Shown: positions 21,966 through 33,840, numbered from the stretch's first letter. The stretch is 64,000 bases of DNA from Neoceratodus forsteri (GCA_016271365.2 CM057459.1:825317001-825381000); one strand, 5' to 3'. The notes: generated by a model not told the origin, from the letters alone. A program made the numbers and translations.

Positions 21966-23547
21966 TCTAAATATTAGAGCCAGCAAACAATTCTGATGTG
22001 GAACAAGAATGCAACAAATGTGTAAAACTTTTAAAAACACAAACTACAAACTTTTTGGCCATGTCTCATAAAGTTCTGTCTCTATTTAGAATAGTATCAG
22101 GCAACGTGTGTCAAATGCCACAGTTCTCTCTTAGGTGTCCCCAGACATGTAATCAAAAATCCAAAACCATGGTAAAAGAATCTTGTTCTCACCCTGAGTA
22201 GTTAAACTGAACAAAAATGAGATATTCCAAAGCACAAACTTAAAAAACACTTCAACCAATGTTTCTGAAGTAGCTGGACCTGTGTACATAACATCTGTCA
22301 ATCTTTACCTGTGCATGAGTTTTGTGAAGAAAAAATAATTTTCTTGTCCAGCTAATACACACTCTCTGCAGCAGTCCAGCAGACTGACCAAATGACATTG
22401 AATACAAATCAAGGTCCAAGTCCAGGACAACATTTATTATGCACACATGAACCCCTATGTATGACAAACTTGAAGGGGGTCCTTTAGTACCTCCTAGGCA
22501 CTTGTTTAATATTTTGCACAGTTGTACAGGAATTTTTTTGCACAGCTTTTTAATGCACCCTCATTGCCAGAGCTCGTAACCCCACAGTTACACCACCCTC
22601 TTTCCCCTAAGTCCCTCAATTCCTATACCCACAGCCCCCAACCCCACAACCCCATATCTGACAACACTTGAATACCCCTGCACTCTCCTAACATCTCCCA
22701 TATTCTATCCCCGGAGAGGAGCCCCTTTCCTCCTCCTTACCAGATTGCAATCCATCCCTTATGGTAGTCTAGCTTCTCAATGCAGCCCAACTGATAGGCA
22801 GTGTGTGGGTAGCTTTCCTCGACAGCAGGAACAGCAGGATCATGGGTTTCTGCAGCGCTGACTTGGGGTGTGGGTGAAATCTCCTCCTCTGCTAATCCTC
22901 ATCCACCAGGGGCGAGTAGCAAGTCCAGGAACAGTTAAGTGAGGAAGTGTCAAGTGGGCGCACAAACCTTGGCCACAGCCATGTTTAAACAATAAGGGAC
23001 ACCTCATCTTCATTCCTCCTCTGATGCCCCTCCCTCACTCTCACCATCTCAATGAGAGCCTGAGACAAGCTTGCTGCTGCTAAAAATTTGGAATGTAATG
23101 TGGTGTGTGTGTGAGACAAACTTTTTAGTCACAGCAGGAAAACTGGTGGGCAGCTCGACACCAGTTTAAAGTTGGCACGTCAGTGCATACACCATATGGA
23201 GTGCACCAGATTGGCTGTCAGTGTGCTCAGCTGATGTCAGATGCCACTTGGTGTCTCAAATGCAGAACCTAATGTCCATGACTGATAGTGAGCATGCTGA
23301 GGCTTCACAATTCAGGAACTGCTTGTGGGGCTTGGGACATTGGGAGACTGAAAGGTATGCCCTGTCTGACAGGCTCATGCACCATGATTATGCTGGTGGC
23401 CACGTGTCTATGTGTTTTCTGTGTTGCAAACATAGGTACTGCTTGCATCCTTGTAATTGCTGTGATTTTTCTGTGCTGTACTTATTGTCCTAATCTGGAC
23501 CCTCTTGCAAAGGAGCTTTGCTCAATGGAACTTTTACTGGTAAAACT
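21966..23547. other. Unassigned interval
   Basis: This holds mixed unique-looking DNA. Frames of 60-95 codons (for example 23221-23575) show no family motif. A C-rich stretch lies at 22560-22740. I found no repeat partner for it within the window. Confidence 0.3.
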
Positions 23548-23770
23548 AATTAATTATTTTTTATTGACCAGGTAAGCACACAAGACAATTACATGCCTAT
23601 TTTATGGCATGACCTGGGAGGTTACAGTAGGGTAGTACAGAAACATAATTACAATAGAAGATAAAAAGCAACCAAACAAGTATTACATGACAGCACAGGA
23701 ACACAACAGAGCATTAGATATACATAAGCGCATAACACAGGGTACATGGCTAAAAAATGTACAGACTAGC
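23548..23770 (-). mobile_element. L2-like LINE or SINE 3' end
   Basis: On the minus strand the sequence ends in a TACCTGGTCAATAAAAAATAA tail at 23548-23577. This matches the CCTGGTAAAACTTTCAATAAATA end of the L2-like LINE at 4290-6665 in layout, and resembles the end at 42350. No coding part is recognisable. Confidence 0.45.
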
Positions 23771-23965
23771 ACTACTGCACTGAACACCATTAAAGAGGCA
23801 TTAAAAAAAATGACAAATTCATTACATTTTTGTAAAATTTTCCCATTAAATTCCCATTAATCGGTACATAAATAATGGCCCAAATAACAGTGTACTGTAA
23901 GTTCTATCAAAGCATTAAAATACCATTAAATTTAATGAGTCATTCCAATGCAGCCACACCATTAC
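23771..23965. repeat. CCATTAA-rich family B, short copy
   Basis: The segment starting at the ACTACTGCACTGAA text, with ACACCATTAAAG following, is an inverted match to the end of the larger copy near 38100-38150. It contains six or more ATTAA cores, mostly as CCATTAA or CATTAAA. Confidence 0.5.
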
Positions 23966-24544
23966 AGTCAACCCACCCACCTATAGGTATGTCTACAGTC
24001 TCTTACCTGAGTAATAGGGAGCCAGAGGCAAGTCTCTAAGGGATGATGTCCACGGGACCTGTAAAATAAAATATTACCAAGCATTTGTCAATGCTGAATG
24101 TTTGCTTGCTGGCATTGGCATGGGTAGTGTAGGAGTTAGAGAGATGCATAATAGGGATGGCAGTGAAGTATTGAACTGAAGCCAACCCCACCACCGCCAT
24201 GCAGAGACTGACAGGCATTGGGGTGTGCCTTTGGGTCATCAGGCATAATGGCCATGCCATTTCACCACACCCTACCCTGCAGACACCGACAAGTGTCACA
24301 GTGTCCCTTGGAGTCTTTGGGACTTGTGCTCACCCCATTCCATAAGAAATACAGTGAGATGGGTGCAGTATAGGAGAATGGGGTGAACTATGGGGCCAAA
24401 GAGTCCAAGGCACACCTCGATGCCTGTCACTGGCTACAGGGTGTGGGTGGGGGTAGAATGGCAGGAGTATTACAGGTGACGATCCCAAGTCACACCCCTG
24501 ATGCCTGTCAGTCTCTACAGGGTGGGGTGTTATGGTCGGAAACC
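23966..24544. other. Unassigned interval with a diverged internal repeat
   Basis: Three blocks carry a CCTGTCACTGGCTACAGGGTGTGG-type wording (24183-24290 inverted, 24420-24450 and 24500-24530). This suggests a small repeated element. No gene is visible. Confidence 0.3.
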
Positions 24545-26000
24545 CTAACGTCCCAGGTGTTCCTTGGTATTTTTACTCCAAATTTTAAACATGGGTTTTT
24601 TGTGACCTCCACCTCATGAACAGTGACAATATCAGTTTGTTAGCGGAAAGCTGATTTGCACAGTGACTGCACCATTTGGCACCACTGGTGCAAAAACTAA
24701 TTTCAAACAGGACATGAAAAATTACAGCTCTACTGTTCATGGGGAGGTATAAAAAATGTCAATGTTGAAAATATGGAGTGAAAATATAAAAAAACTGGTG
24801 AAGTCACGAGCGTGCGTAGAAACTGTGCAACGCACACCCGTAATGAAATTAGTTTGGGGTTTTTTTATGGCAGATTGTCAACACAGGCATTTTGGGACCT
24901 CTACTCAAGAAGAGTGTCACTGTGATTTTCTTAATCTGTCCTGAACACTGATTTCCCAGAAAGACCACTCATTTCTGTGCAGGAAGTGTGAAAACACATT
25001 TCAGACATGGTGTGAAAAATGACAGCTGTACTGTTCATAAGGAAAAGTGGAATAATGCCAGTGTTGAAAATCTGGAGTGAAAATATTACAAATTCGTGAA
25101 CATACGAGGGTGCATGGAAACTGCGCAATGCACACATGTAACAGTCTTTTTATGGGCTTTTGTCACCAAATTTTCAAGATAGCCATTTTAAGACCTCTGC
25201 TCATGAACAGTGTCTCTGTGATTTTCTTACTCTGCCCCGAACATTGATTTCACACACCGACTGTGCCATTGTGAGCTACATGTGCGAAAACACATTTTGG
25301 GAGAGATGTGAAAAATGACAACTGTACTGCTCATAAGGAGGTGTGGTAAAATGGCAATGTTGAAAATCTAAACTGAAAATAGTAAAAATATGGGAAGTTA
25401 TGAGCGTGCGTAGGAACTCGCAATGCACACTCATAAAACAGTCATTTTTGGCATTTTTTCACCAAATTTTCAACATAGGGTTTTGTGGGCCTACCTCATG
25501 AACTGTGACACAGTGACCTTGAAATCACCTTTCGGGACCGAATAACAAAATGACAGTGACTGGGTTCATGACGTGGGGCCCCAGAAAACCCATGTTGAAA
25601 ATTTAGTGAAAAAAAATCCCCAAAATGGCTGAGATATGCACCAAAGTTGAAAAAAAAACATTTATGCCATTATACAGCTTACCGGCATTTCTTCAGTTTG
25701 CGGTCGGCTTTGAAAAGTGCAGATGTGTTCCCAGTCCACTGAAGATCATCGCACTGGGCTCCAGCAGTACATATGGGGTGAGATGGGGGTGTGAGGAGAT
25801 GGGTGCGTAGAGGGTGGGTGGGGGTTGAGGGAGGAGGGGCAAGCTACTCAACGAGGGACCGCTTTTTGTTTATAGTTTTTTTTTTTAACAAGACGATGCG
25901 GGATCTTTACCATGCTGGGATGGATCCCAGTGTGGCAGCTGGAAGTGTCTTTGAGGGGCAGCAGATGGACATTTGCCATGCTGGGGTGGGCTCTCAGCGT
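24545..26000. repeat. Family A palindromic tandem repeat, copy 2 (about four units plus tail)
   Basis: Four units of roughly 300 bases start near 24545, 24850, 25160 and 25445. Each holds an ATTTTCAACATAG-type block, CTCATGAACAGTG, and inverted counterparts (ACTGTTCATGAGG, ATGTTGAAAAT). Each also carries a small hairpin with ACGAGCGTGCGT and ACGCACACTCGT arms (for example 24807-24841). A non-repeated tail from about 25670 (TTCTTCAGTTTGCGGTCGGC) is shared with copy 3 at 50778, so repeat and tail move together. The 64-to-130-codon frames in the tail are low-complexity. Confidence 0.65.
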
Positions 26001-26889
26001 GGCACCTGTAAGTGTCTTTGGGGGGCAGTGGAGCCGATGGGGATTGGGCACCTCCGTTGGCCATACGGTGTAGGGGGAGGGCGCATGAAGGCATTGGGGT
26101 GGGCTCCCCAGCGTGCACGTATGTGTTCATGGGGGGGAAGAACTGTCCATGACAGTTCAGATACAGTGCTGACATAGGCAATTTACGTACTGCCAATGGC
26201 AGTATGCAAATTGCCTGCAGCGGTGTTTTCCTTACAACTGTATGCCACTGCATCTGAATGGCTGTCAAAGACAGCTCAGACATTCATTGGTGTGGTGCAA
26301 CCACGCCTGCAAAAGGGAGCAGGGCATTGGATGTGGGGGAGGCACACCTACGAAAACTCGTATGGTGGCACTATGTTTCTTGCACATGCATGCAAGTAAA
26401 CATAAAAAGGAGTCACAAAGGATCCACAGTTCTTAGATAGTAAACAGAGTGGAAAGAACAAGTTAAGCATAGAATGATACTTATCTGATTGGGAAGGAAG
26501 GAGTCTGTGTTCTATCAGGCCTATAAAATAAAGAAAATCAGGTTAATATGGAGAAAATACAGTAGCAAGAGCAGAAACAGAGCACTGAGAGATACAAGAG
26601 TTATAGGTCAGCAAAAAAGTAAGGAAACCGGGGATTTTCCAATTAAAGGTTACATTTGGGTGAAAGTAGGAAAACATGACACATAGAAAAAGGAAATAAA
26701 GTATTAATGAAAGGAAAATAGGAAAGAACAGAGAAAGTGCTGTTTGGGGTGGGGCCCAGCTAAAATCCTTTAGTTATCTGGATGGACAGGTGGCCAGTAT
26801 TTCATAATGGTAGCCCATGGGGGTTAATGGAACCTCTTGGGCTATGGCCCAGGTTTAATGAAATAGGGAAAGGAAAAGGGGAAATTGTT
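26001..26889. other. Unassigned interval
   Basis: Overlapping frames at 26196-26440 and 25885-26283 read both strands of one Gln/His-rich stretch with no family signal. 26440-26750 is A-rich. Confidence 0.25.
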
Positions 26890-27065
26890 TAACCAGGAAA
26901 TACACACTAAGCCAAAGCTTGTTCCAGGTGCAACCAGGGAGCACAAGGAAGTTAAATGACTTGCTCAGGGTTACACATTATGTGAGTGGGCTGTGGGATT
27001 CAAATCCTGTTCTCCAGGTTTTCAGCTCAGAGCCCTAAACCACAGTGCTATGCTGCCTCTTTTTT
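26890..27065 (+). mobile_element. Old SINE (MIR-like or L2-mobilised)
   Basis: The text GACTTGCTCAGGGTTACAC, GGATTCAAATCCTG and a GCCCTAAACCACAGTGCTATG end is the usual body of vertebrate tRNA-derived SINEs mobilised by L2-type LINEs. The B-box-like GGGATTCAAATCC lies at 26995-27007. A T-run follows at 27060. Similar bodies appear at 20760-20850 and 21770-21800. Confidence 0.5.
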
Positions 27066-28913
27066 TTCCACCTTCCTGAGGCTCCAGCCCTGCCACTCCT
27101 TTGAGCTGCATGTAGCTCCGTTTACCCACCATCTCACCTCCGCTTTCTCCCCTCCATCAGCCATGGTCCCATGGGATCCCCGTACCCAGGGGTTCAGCAC
27201 TAACCCTACTAGAAGGGCACCTCCATGGAGGAAGGGAGGAGAACACGGGGATATGGTGCCCCCAGAGTGGGTCCACACAGGAGACAGAGGAAGAGGTGCA
27301 CTCTGGGGACCAGCATGGGGGCAGTAGAGTTGGCCATCATCCAGCCAGGCTGGAGCCATTTTCTGGTTTTCTCCCCAAGAGCGTGACATGCTACCTGATG
27401 ACAAGGCCATAGGTGATGTCTGTCACAATCTCTCTGTGGTGAAGCCTGATGTAGTGTTGTGCCTCCAGCCTCTGCCAGGGGTTAGCACACATCGCATTTC
27501 AGACACCACCTCCATCTCAGGAGAAGGCAAGAACCAGGGTCATCAGCATTCCAGGCAGAAATCCAACTGTTGCTCTGCTGGGCCGGATATACTGCCTCTT
27601 AAAAAAATAAAGTTAGCACTGGTGGTCCTGTGGTTAGGGATGCTCTAGAAGGCCTGCTTCCTAGAAGGTAACTCAAGTTTCCTGGAGGCCAGTGGCCAAT
27701 GATGTTAAAAAAAACAAGAACCCCTCCCTGGGGCGTAGAGGGGCTCCCTGAGCCCCAATTGTATGTTGGAGAGCAGGAAGGAGAGTAAATGAGGAGGACA
27801 AGCTGGGGCTGCTGCAGCAGCCATCTCGATCACACTGAAAGTGAAAGTGCCTGCAGGCACTTGTTACTGCCAGCCTGGTCAGAGCTTGGCCTGCTCTATG
27901 TGGGTGGGAGAGGATAAGACAGAAACTTACTTGGAGGTGGAGGAGGGCAGGAGGCTACGGTAGGAGCACCTTAATCCACCTTCTCCAGTGGCAATTCTGG
28001 TAAATGCTCTAAGACTTGGGAGGCAGCAAGTGGAAGCCAGGGAGAGAGCTGCACCCTTGCCTAGTTTAAGCTCCCAATCAAGAGTAGAAAATGACAGGAG
28101 CAACTTTTATGTGATGCCACTCCTGCAGTAAACGTAAAATGCTCTGGGAGGGCTTCACAGTTGCTAACAGAGAAAACAAAAAACCTGAAGGCTACAACCA
28201 TATAAATTGTGAAACAAAAAAACACAGTTGGAGAATAATGACGGCCACAGTTTAATTGACAGGGCCCTCATTAGTCAAGTGGTGGCCTTCGTTAATCTCC
28301 AACTCACCATCATAATGTATAAAATAGTAATAAAACCCCCATTAATTTTAATAGGGCATGCCACCACACTCTCCCATGCCACATGTCATAACATGCAAGA
28401 GCACTGGGGGGGGGTCCGATTATGGAAAACATGCTGCCCACACCTGTTAAATTTAGGTTGAAATTCATTCTTGGGTGCTAATGTTTTCAGAGTCTGTCCC
28501 TCATTATTGAGGGTCTGTGTCCCTCTTTGTCCCTCAATTTTGAGTCCCCATGTCACTCATTTCAGTGGCATAAGGTGAGGTATGGAGCATACTTCCATGG
28601 CCCTACTAAGCACACAACTCAAGATATGCTAGCTGCTAGCCCAGTTAAAGAAAATGAAAACACTAACAGTTCACTGAAGCTGCTCTCTCCCCACGTGTCC
28701 TCAAACAGCAGCCCACGCAGCAAAAAAAACACTCTTGCTCCAAACCAAAAATGGCACTTACCTGACCCAGTTTCAGTCCTGTGCTTTTTCAAAAGAAAGC
28801 CATCTGGAAAACATGAAACCTTGCACATGGAGGACTGCTCAATACCTCCTACACAACATAAGCTCTGTAACGGCCAGATGGAACTTACACAGGAGGCTCC
28901 TTCCTCAGCAAGA
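27066..28913. other. Unassigned interval
   Basis: Several 60-130 codon frames (27048-27410, 28527-28925) show no recognisable domain. A tRNA-like GTGGTCCTGTGGTTAGG at 27621-27637 may be the head of another SINE. A short piece at 28315-28350 resembles the CCATTAA family. Confidence 0.25.
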
Positions 28914-29095
28914 CATATAGAATAGTGGATGGGCCACCATCCACAACAAGACTGTTTCCCTTTAGGGGGTTGATGACATCATAGAGACCTCGAGAGCAAA
29001 ACTCGAGAGGTCTCGCTGATGTCATCAACTTCCGAGAGGAAAACTGCCTTAGTTGTGAATGGTCGCCCATCCACAGTTTCATATATTATATGGTT
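28914..29095. repeat. Foldback family E, copy 1
   Basis: The two arms, about 70 bases each, run from ATAGTGGATGGG to CCTCGAGAG and back from CTCGAGAGGTCTCG to CGCCCATCCACA. The central CTCGAGAG repeats enclose a spacer of a few bases. A diverged copy with the same ACATATAGAATAGTGGAT start lies at 39833-39975, which identifies a mobile foldback/MITE family. Confidence 0.65.
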
Positions 29096-29611
29096 AGGGC
29101 TTATTACTATTTTTTTCCAGTTGCTAGTTACTGTTACTGGCTTGTTTTACCACATGCCGCTCATTCCAGCTTCTCCCTGCTCCCTCTGCCACTCGCTCCA
29201 GATTTGCCCCGCTCCCGCTGCCACTCACTCCTGTTTCTCACTGCTCCCACTGACACTTGTTCAGCTTCTCCACTCTACTGCTCACTCCAGTGTTGGCATT
29301 GATAATTTTTCAAATAAAATTTTAAAAATGTCACTTTTGTGGCACGGAGCGATGACAGCTCCTTGTGTCAAAATAAGCAGCTTCCACTACTCAGTCTTCG
29401 CTAAACTGCAGCTGCCATGTTTGTGTAATTTTTTTCATTGAGCTTGGTTGAATGAGACAATCAGAAGGCAGATCAAAGCTAAAACATTGTTGTACTATTG
29501 ATGTGATGTCAGAATGATAGTATAACAACTTTTTGATCTTTGAACTGTCCTGCAACAAGATTTAGAAAGCCACTGATTTCCATCAATGGTAAGCCCTAAC
29601 CATATACTATA
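29081..29611. mobile_element. Non-autonomous DNA element with 22-bp terminal inverted repeats
   Basis: The 22 bases at 29081-29102 (containing ATGGTTAGGGCTTA) are inverted at 29590-29611 with one mismatch. The 531-base unit has no transposase frame. It overlaps the right end of the foldback at 28914-29095 by about 15 bases, so one may have inserted at the edge of the other. The superfamily is unknown, as I cannot fix a target duplication. Confidence 0.55.
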
Positions 29612-29889
29612 AAAGATTGACAAATGGAGCTCAGAGGCCAGGGAGTGAGGAAAACCACTCAGGATTCCTAAAAATGCAGAACCTGCAATGTTCAAATAAA
29701 CGTTTTAATTACAAGTACATGTACTCAGTTTACACATGATCTCCAAATAGGACAGTTTAAAAAAGTATTCTTCTTGGAGCAAATGTTAAAAAAGTGACTA
29801 GTTTAAAAAGCATAACTTTCTCAGTTTACACACAATCCCTAAATATGCAAGTGTTCCTGGGACTCAATTAAAAACATAAAAAAAACAAA

Positions 29890-31595
29890 AAAAAAAACCA
29901 CAAGTCCAGGTCCAGATAATTTAAATCCTAGATCCATTATATTTAATAAATCCCTAAGCGAAACCTCAGTCCCCCTTGATTGGTTAATGACTACTGTAAT
30001 ATCAATTTTCAAAAAAGGTAATTGGTCAAAAACATGAAACTATTGCCACATTGGCCTCACATCTGTTCCTTGCCAACTAATGGAGAAAATTATGTAGTCT
30101 TTACTGGAAAAAGAAATGCTATCTTTGAATATTCTAGATCTCTTCCAACATGGTTTTAAGCAGGGTCACTCATGCACCTCCAACCTTATTGCTTTTTATA
30201 ATTATATAAGCCAATACACCTATGGATATAATTCTACTAGATTACAGCAAAGCCTTTGATAAGGTATCACATGGCAAATGTATAACCAAATTATTCCAAC
30301 TGGAATTCTCCCCAAATGTGGTTAAATAGGTGGACAATTGGCTAACAGGAAGAAGACAGAGAGTAAAAATAAATGGAACTATGTCGGAAAAGGGGGAAGT
30401 AACTAATGGAGTGCCTTAAGACTCAGTCCTTGGACTTATACTGTTCAACATTTTTATCAGTGATATGCTAATTGGCCCATGCAATACAATATTAAAATTT
30501 GCAGATGACACAAAGTTGGGGGAAGGTTGACTATTCTACAAATATGAGTAAACTTACAAAGGATCTTAGTACAATCGAACACTGGGCTTATACTAAAAGC
30601 TTATTCTTTAATATAGAAAAGTGCACTGTCTTACACCTTGGAAAGTATAATCCCAACCAGTCATACACTCTTAACAACTCACCTTTAAAAGTATCTCACT
30701 GCGCCAGAGATCTATGTATCATAGTCAACAATAACTTCTCCTCAACAGACCAATGTAACAAAGTGGCTAATCACTCTAACACACTCCTCAGGAGGATCAA
30801 TTGTACATTCATTTCAAAAACTGAAGAATGTATAATCCCATTATATAGGACACACATTAGACCATACTCTGATTTTGGGTCACCCTTCTGGAGCCCATAC
30901 CTAGTAAAATACATTAACATGACTGAGCAGATTCAGAGAAGAGCAACCAGGATGGTCCCTCTCTTGGCACATATAAACCATCCTGGGAGACTCCATAAGA
31001 CAGGCCTCCATTTCTTTCAAACTAAGACGATGTAGAAGGGATCTCCTTCATTTATTTAAAATCTTATCAGGGTTTTAAATAATTAATTAGCAGTTTTTCT
31101 CTTGGGACAATGCTAACTGTACAGAAAGTATTTATATAGGTTTTCTAGAAGTGTTATATTTGTTAAACACAGTGAGGCAAGTGCTATGAATTTTCACAAT
31201 GTTTTAGCACTTTTATGAGCAAATCGCTAATCAATTTTTGGAGTTAAATAAAACCCTTCTTATTGCCACCTGCATTGATGCAGCAATGTGGTATCACATT
31301 TTCACAAAGGAAAATAGTGCCAAGAATTCATAATAAGCAACTTGAAGTCAGCAAAGCTAGGACTAACAAGAGACTCAACTTCTGCGCCATAAGGGCACCC
31401 AGATTATGGAATAGGCTCCCCCAGGAACTAGTGGACAGTAAGAACATCAATATATTTAAAAAGGGCCAAGACAACTGGCTCACATCCAATCATATATAGA
31501 ATCAATAACCCACAGCTGTAGGTGGCATTTCCAATAGGCCTTGACCTATTTCTGTCCTAAACCTCCAAGTACTCCAAGTAGATTGCAATAACTCT
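29890..31595 (+). mobile_element. CR1-clade LINE, 5'-truncated, with intact FADD box
   Basis: The RT text reads SPGPDNLNPRSI, VISIFKKGNWSKT, LTSVPCQLMEKIM, QHGFKQGHSCTSNLIAF, a degraded D-Y-S-K-A-F-D-K-V-S-H block, and KFADDTKLG with FADD at 30498-30509. An open frame at 30499-31035 covers the part after the palm (FNIEKCTVLHLGKYN, YRTHIRPYSDFGSPFWSPY, QIQRRATRMV). The ORF end is at 31263-31499 (FCAIRAPRLWNRLPQELVDS). A non-LINE stretch (about 31040-31260) separates the last two parts and may be a small insertion. The tail near 31590 is CAATAAAATAG. An A-rich block stands just before the 5' end (29870-29900). This copy belongs to a different CR1 subfamily from the others here (FKKG wording, AT-rich). 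Confidence 0.75.
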
Positions 31596-31599
31596 TCTC

Positions 31600-32399
31600 T
31601 ATGGGCAATAAAATAGAGTTGTTAAACTCTGCTGTCATGTTTTTCAAATGGTTACACAACCAAACCTTTTCAATGCCTCCCACATGGTGCCAAAGCTTAG
31701 TAGCTTGTTTTTGGTTTTTTTTTTCTTATAAGGCACATTCTGCCTTTGTATTCAAAGAAACAGTGGTCATGGGGTGGGGGGGGGTCTTCCCTTCTAGATT
31801 GTCAAGATGCATATACCCAGTTTTTTTGCACCATGAAGGCTGACTACAGTGTAGTTAGGCAACACTTAAAATAAAGTGTAACCAGCTAAATATATACACA
31901 TGTTTTATTAACCTGCAGTAAGATCCCTATAATAATATGTTTTCATTACTTACTCTTTATATGCCCCCTTCAATAACCATGGCTGCCCTTCCTTCTGAGT
32001 CCCCAATGCAACCACTCAGGCTGTGCTGGGAGGACCTGAGGATGCCTGCTTCCATTAGTGCCCCAATCCTGGAACCATTCAAGCATCCCAGATGCCCGCC
32101 CCAGTGGGACAGAGGGAACTTCCCCAACCCCTCCGTACCTCAAGTGGAGCAGACACTTGGAGCTGCGCCTTAGGTGCCCCCTCAGTCACCAGCACAGGGT
32201 CCTGTCTCCTGGTGCAGATGTGGGGTGTTTTTCATGAGTTTCTGGTCTCTGTTCCTGCAGATGCTGGCACTCGAAGAGGGCCAATGAGATGAAGGCATGC
32301 AGAGACATGCCTTCACTCCAGATCCTCGGCCAACATCTGCCCCTCCCCATGTTACTTCATCCTCAGCTGCACCTCCACCTGTGGTCACCCAGGGGATGG
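31600..32399. other. Unassigned interval
   Basis: Frames at 31937-32173 and 32289-32687 are Pro/Ser/Leu-rich. A CTCTGTTCCTGCAG acceptor-like string lies at 32249-32262. Coding is not supported: there are stops in all frames and no family resemblance. Confidence 0.25.
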
Positions 32400-32562
32400 T
32401 ATATCAGTGATGACTGCAGCCCACCCTCCTCAAGAAGGAGAGTGGCCCTATGGAGACTCGATCCTTCTCCCCCCCCAGCCAATCCTCCAGCAACCCTGGC
32501 TCGCTACCGAACCCAGGTAGCTGGCACTGCAAGTGGTAGCTCTACTGCTGAATTGGTGTGCC
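32400..32562 (-). mobile_element. Probable tRNA-derived SINE
   Basis: The minus strand from 32562 reads a tRNA-like head (CAATTCAGCAGTAGAGC, then GGGTTCGGTAGC at about 32505-32516). It is followed by a GGGGGGAGAAGGATCGAGTC segment that parallels the body of the element at 16850-17022. No flanking duplication was identified. Confidence 0.4.
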
Positions 32563-33254
32563 AGCATTTCTACATTAATTTAATTCCCTTTATAGTCTCT
32601 GGAGCCCTGCTCACTCACTCTGCACTGGCATTAATGGACTGCAAAAATATTGAGAATAGATTTTTGACTTGGCTCTGTGAAACCTGAGAGAGAGTCAATA
32701 TATTCACACTGCTACTTTCCTTACCTTCAAAGCTTAGATGCTGTGCTCCAGAGACTAAGTCAAGATCCCCCAGTTTCTGAGTTCTTTGCTTACTTGTGCA
32801 TTGCTAGTTTGCCTATCTGGCAGGCTCCAAGAGTGTGGCAAAATACACACACACAAAAACATACATTCATGCAGGATGGCACTCACTGTCTCACACATGG
32901 AGCTCAATGGACTGGGCTGGCACAAAGTCGGGGCCCTACCCCCATGTGTACTTTGCATAATGGTAAATATGGCCCTGCTTTGTGGGGACCCAGTCAATTG
33001 AGCTCTATATGCAAGACTGTGAGTGCTTTCTGAAGCTTTAAGATCTTAATCAGTGCTCAACTGCATTTCTGATTAACACCCTCAACCAGTACTCAATTAC
33101 TAATTTAAATTCTGAACAAGCGTTCAACTGCGCAAGTTGAGTTTTTGTTGAGTACAGCTTTAGTTCAAGTGCTCAACACCTAGCACTCAACTAAATTTAT
33201 AATGTCAATGCATTTTACTAGATGCTTAACCTACTATGGGTGAAGCATTGGTGA
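32563..33254. other. Unassigned interval ending in a CTCAAC/GTTGAG-rich stretch
   Basis: 32677-33033 has overlapping frames of no known family. From about 33040 to 33265 the hexamer-like words CTCAAC, TTCAAC, CTCAAT and GTTGAG occur ten or so times. No gene is visible. Confidence 0.3.
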
Positions 33255-33479
33255 ACGCTCAACCTTCCGGAGGAGGTTGTGGAGTCAAAATCAGTGGTGG
33301 AATTCAAGCATGCATGGGATAGTCATAAGGCAATTCTGGGGGGTGGGGGTAGAAAGAAGTAGGCTGCTGGTTAACTAGGATCTGCAGCTTATCCAGTAGG
33401 TAGGGAAATGGGCAGACTGGGTGGGCCAAGCGGTCCTTATCTGCCGTCAAATTCTATGTTTCTATGTTTCTATGTTTCA
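33255..33479 (+). mobile_element. CR1 3' end with (TTCTATG)n tail
   Basis: The plus strand matches the inverse of 60375-60600 through words such as GGCTGCTGGTTAACTAGGATC, GGGCAGACTGGGTGGGCC and CCGTCAAATTCTATG. It ends in four TTCTATG-type units at about 33450-33479. Only the last few codons of ORF2 (VVESKSVVEFKHAWD-type text) and the 3' UTR are present. Confidence 0.8.
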
Positions 33480-33639
33480 ACCACACATTTCTATGTTGGC
33501 ATGGACACTCAAAATATGGAACAATGGGGGAAATTAACTTCATAATGAGAGACACATCTTCAAACATGGACAAGCTAAGATGGAGAGTTGGAAACCACTC
33601 CGTTTACTAGTGTACCGTTTATTTTGATTTGGCATCATA

Positions 33640-33840
33640 GAATATTATGAATTTCTGATATAATGTTTGAACTTAGAGCACATTCTATTAGTAATCAGCT
33701 CCTTTTCCATGAGGGCCACAACAATTTTGAAGGGTAAAATGAGGACATTAAACAGGATTGGGCCAAAGACTGATCCCTGAGGTACCCAGCTGGTCACCCC
33801 CCTCTCCCCTGATTGGATGCCATTTACCACCATCCTCTGC
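33640..33840 (-). mobile_element. CR1 RT fragment
   Basis: The minus strand reads RMVVNGIQSGERGVTSWVPQ and then GSVFGPILFNVLI (about 33725-33840). This is the conserved RT region between the palm and the FADD box. The rest (33640-33720) diverges. It meets a plus-strand CR1 piece at 33841 head to head. Confidence 0.7.

Noticed and set aside
19690..26000. CRISPR-like or bacterial repeat arrays
   Set aside because: Units are about 300 bases, diverged and palindromic, in a vertebrate repeat context without cas-like genes.
25791..26283. 128-132 codon frames on both strands
   Set aside because: Mirror readings of the tail of repeat family A, with no family resemblance.
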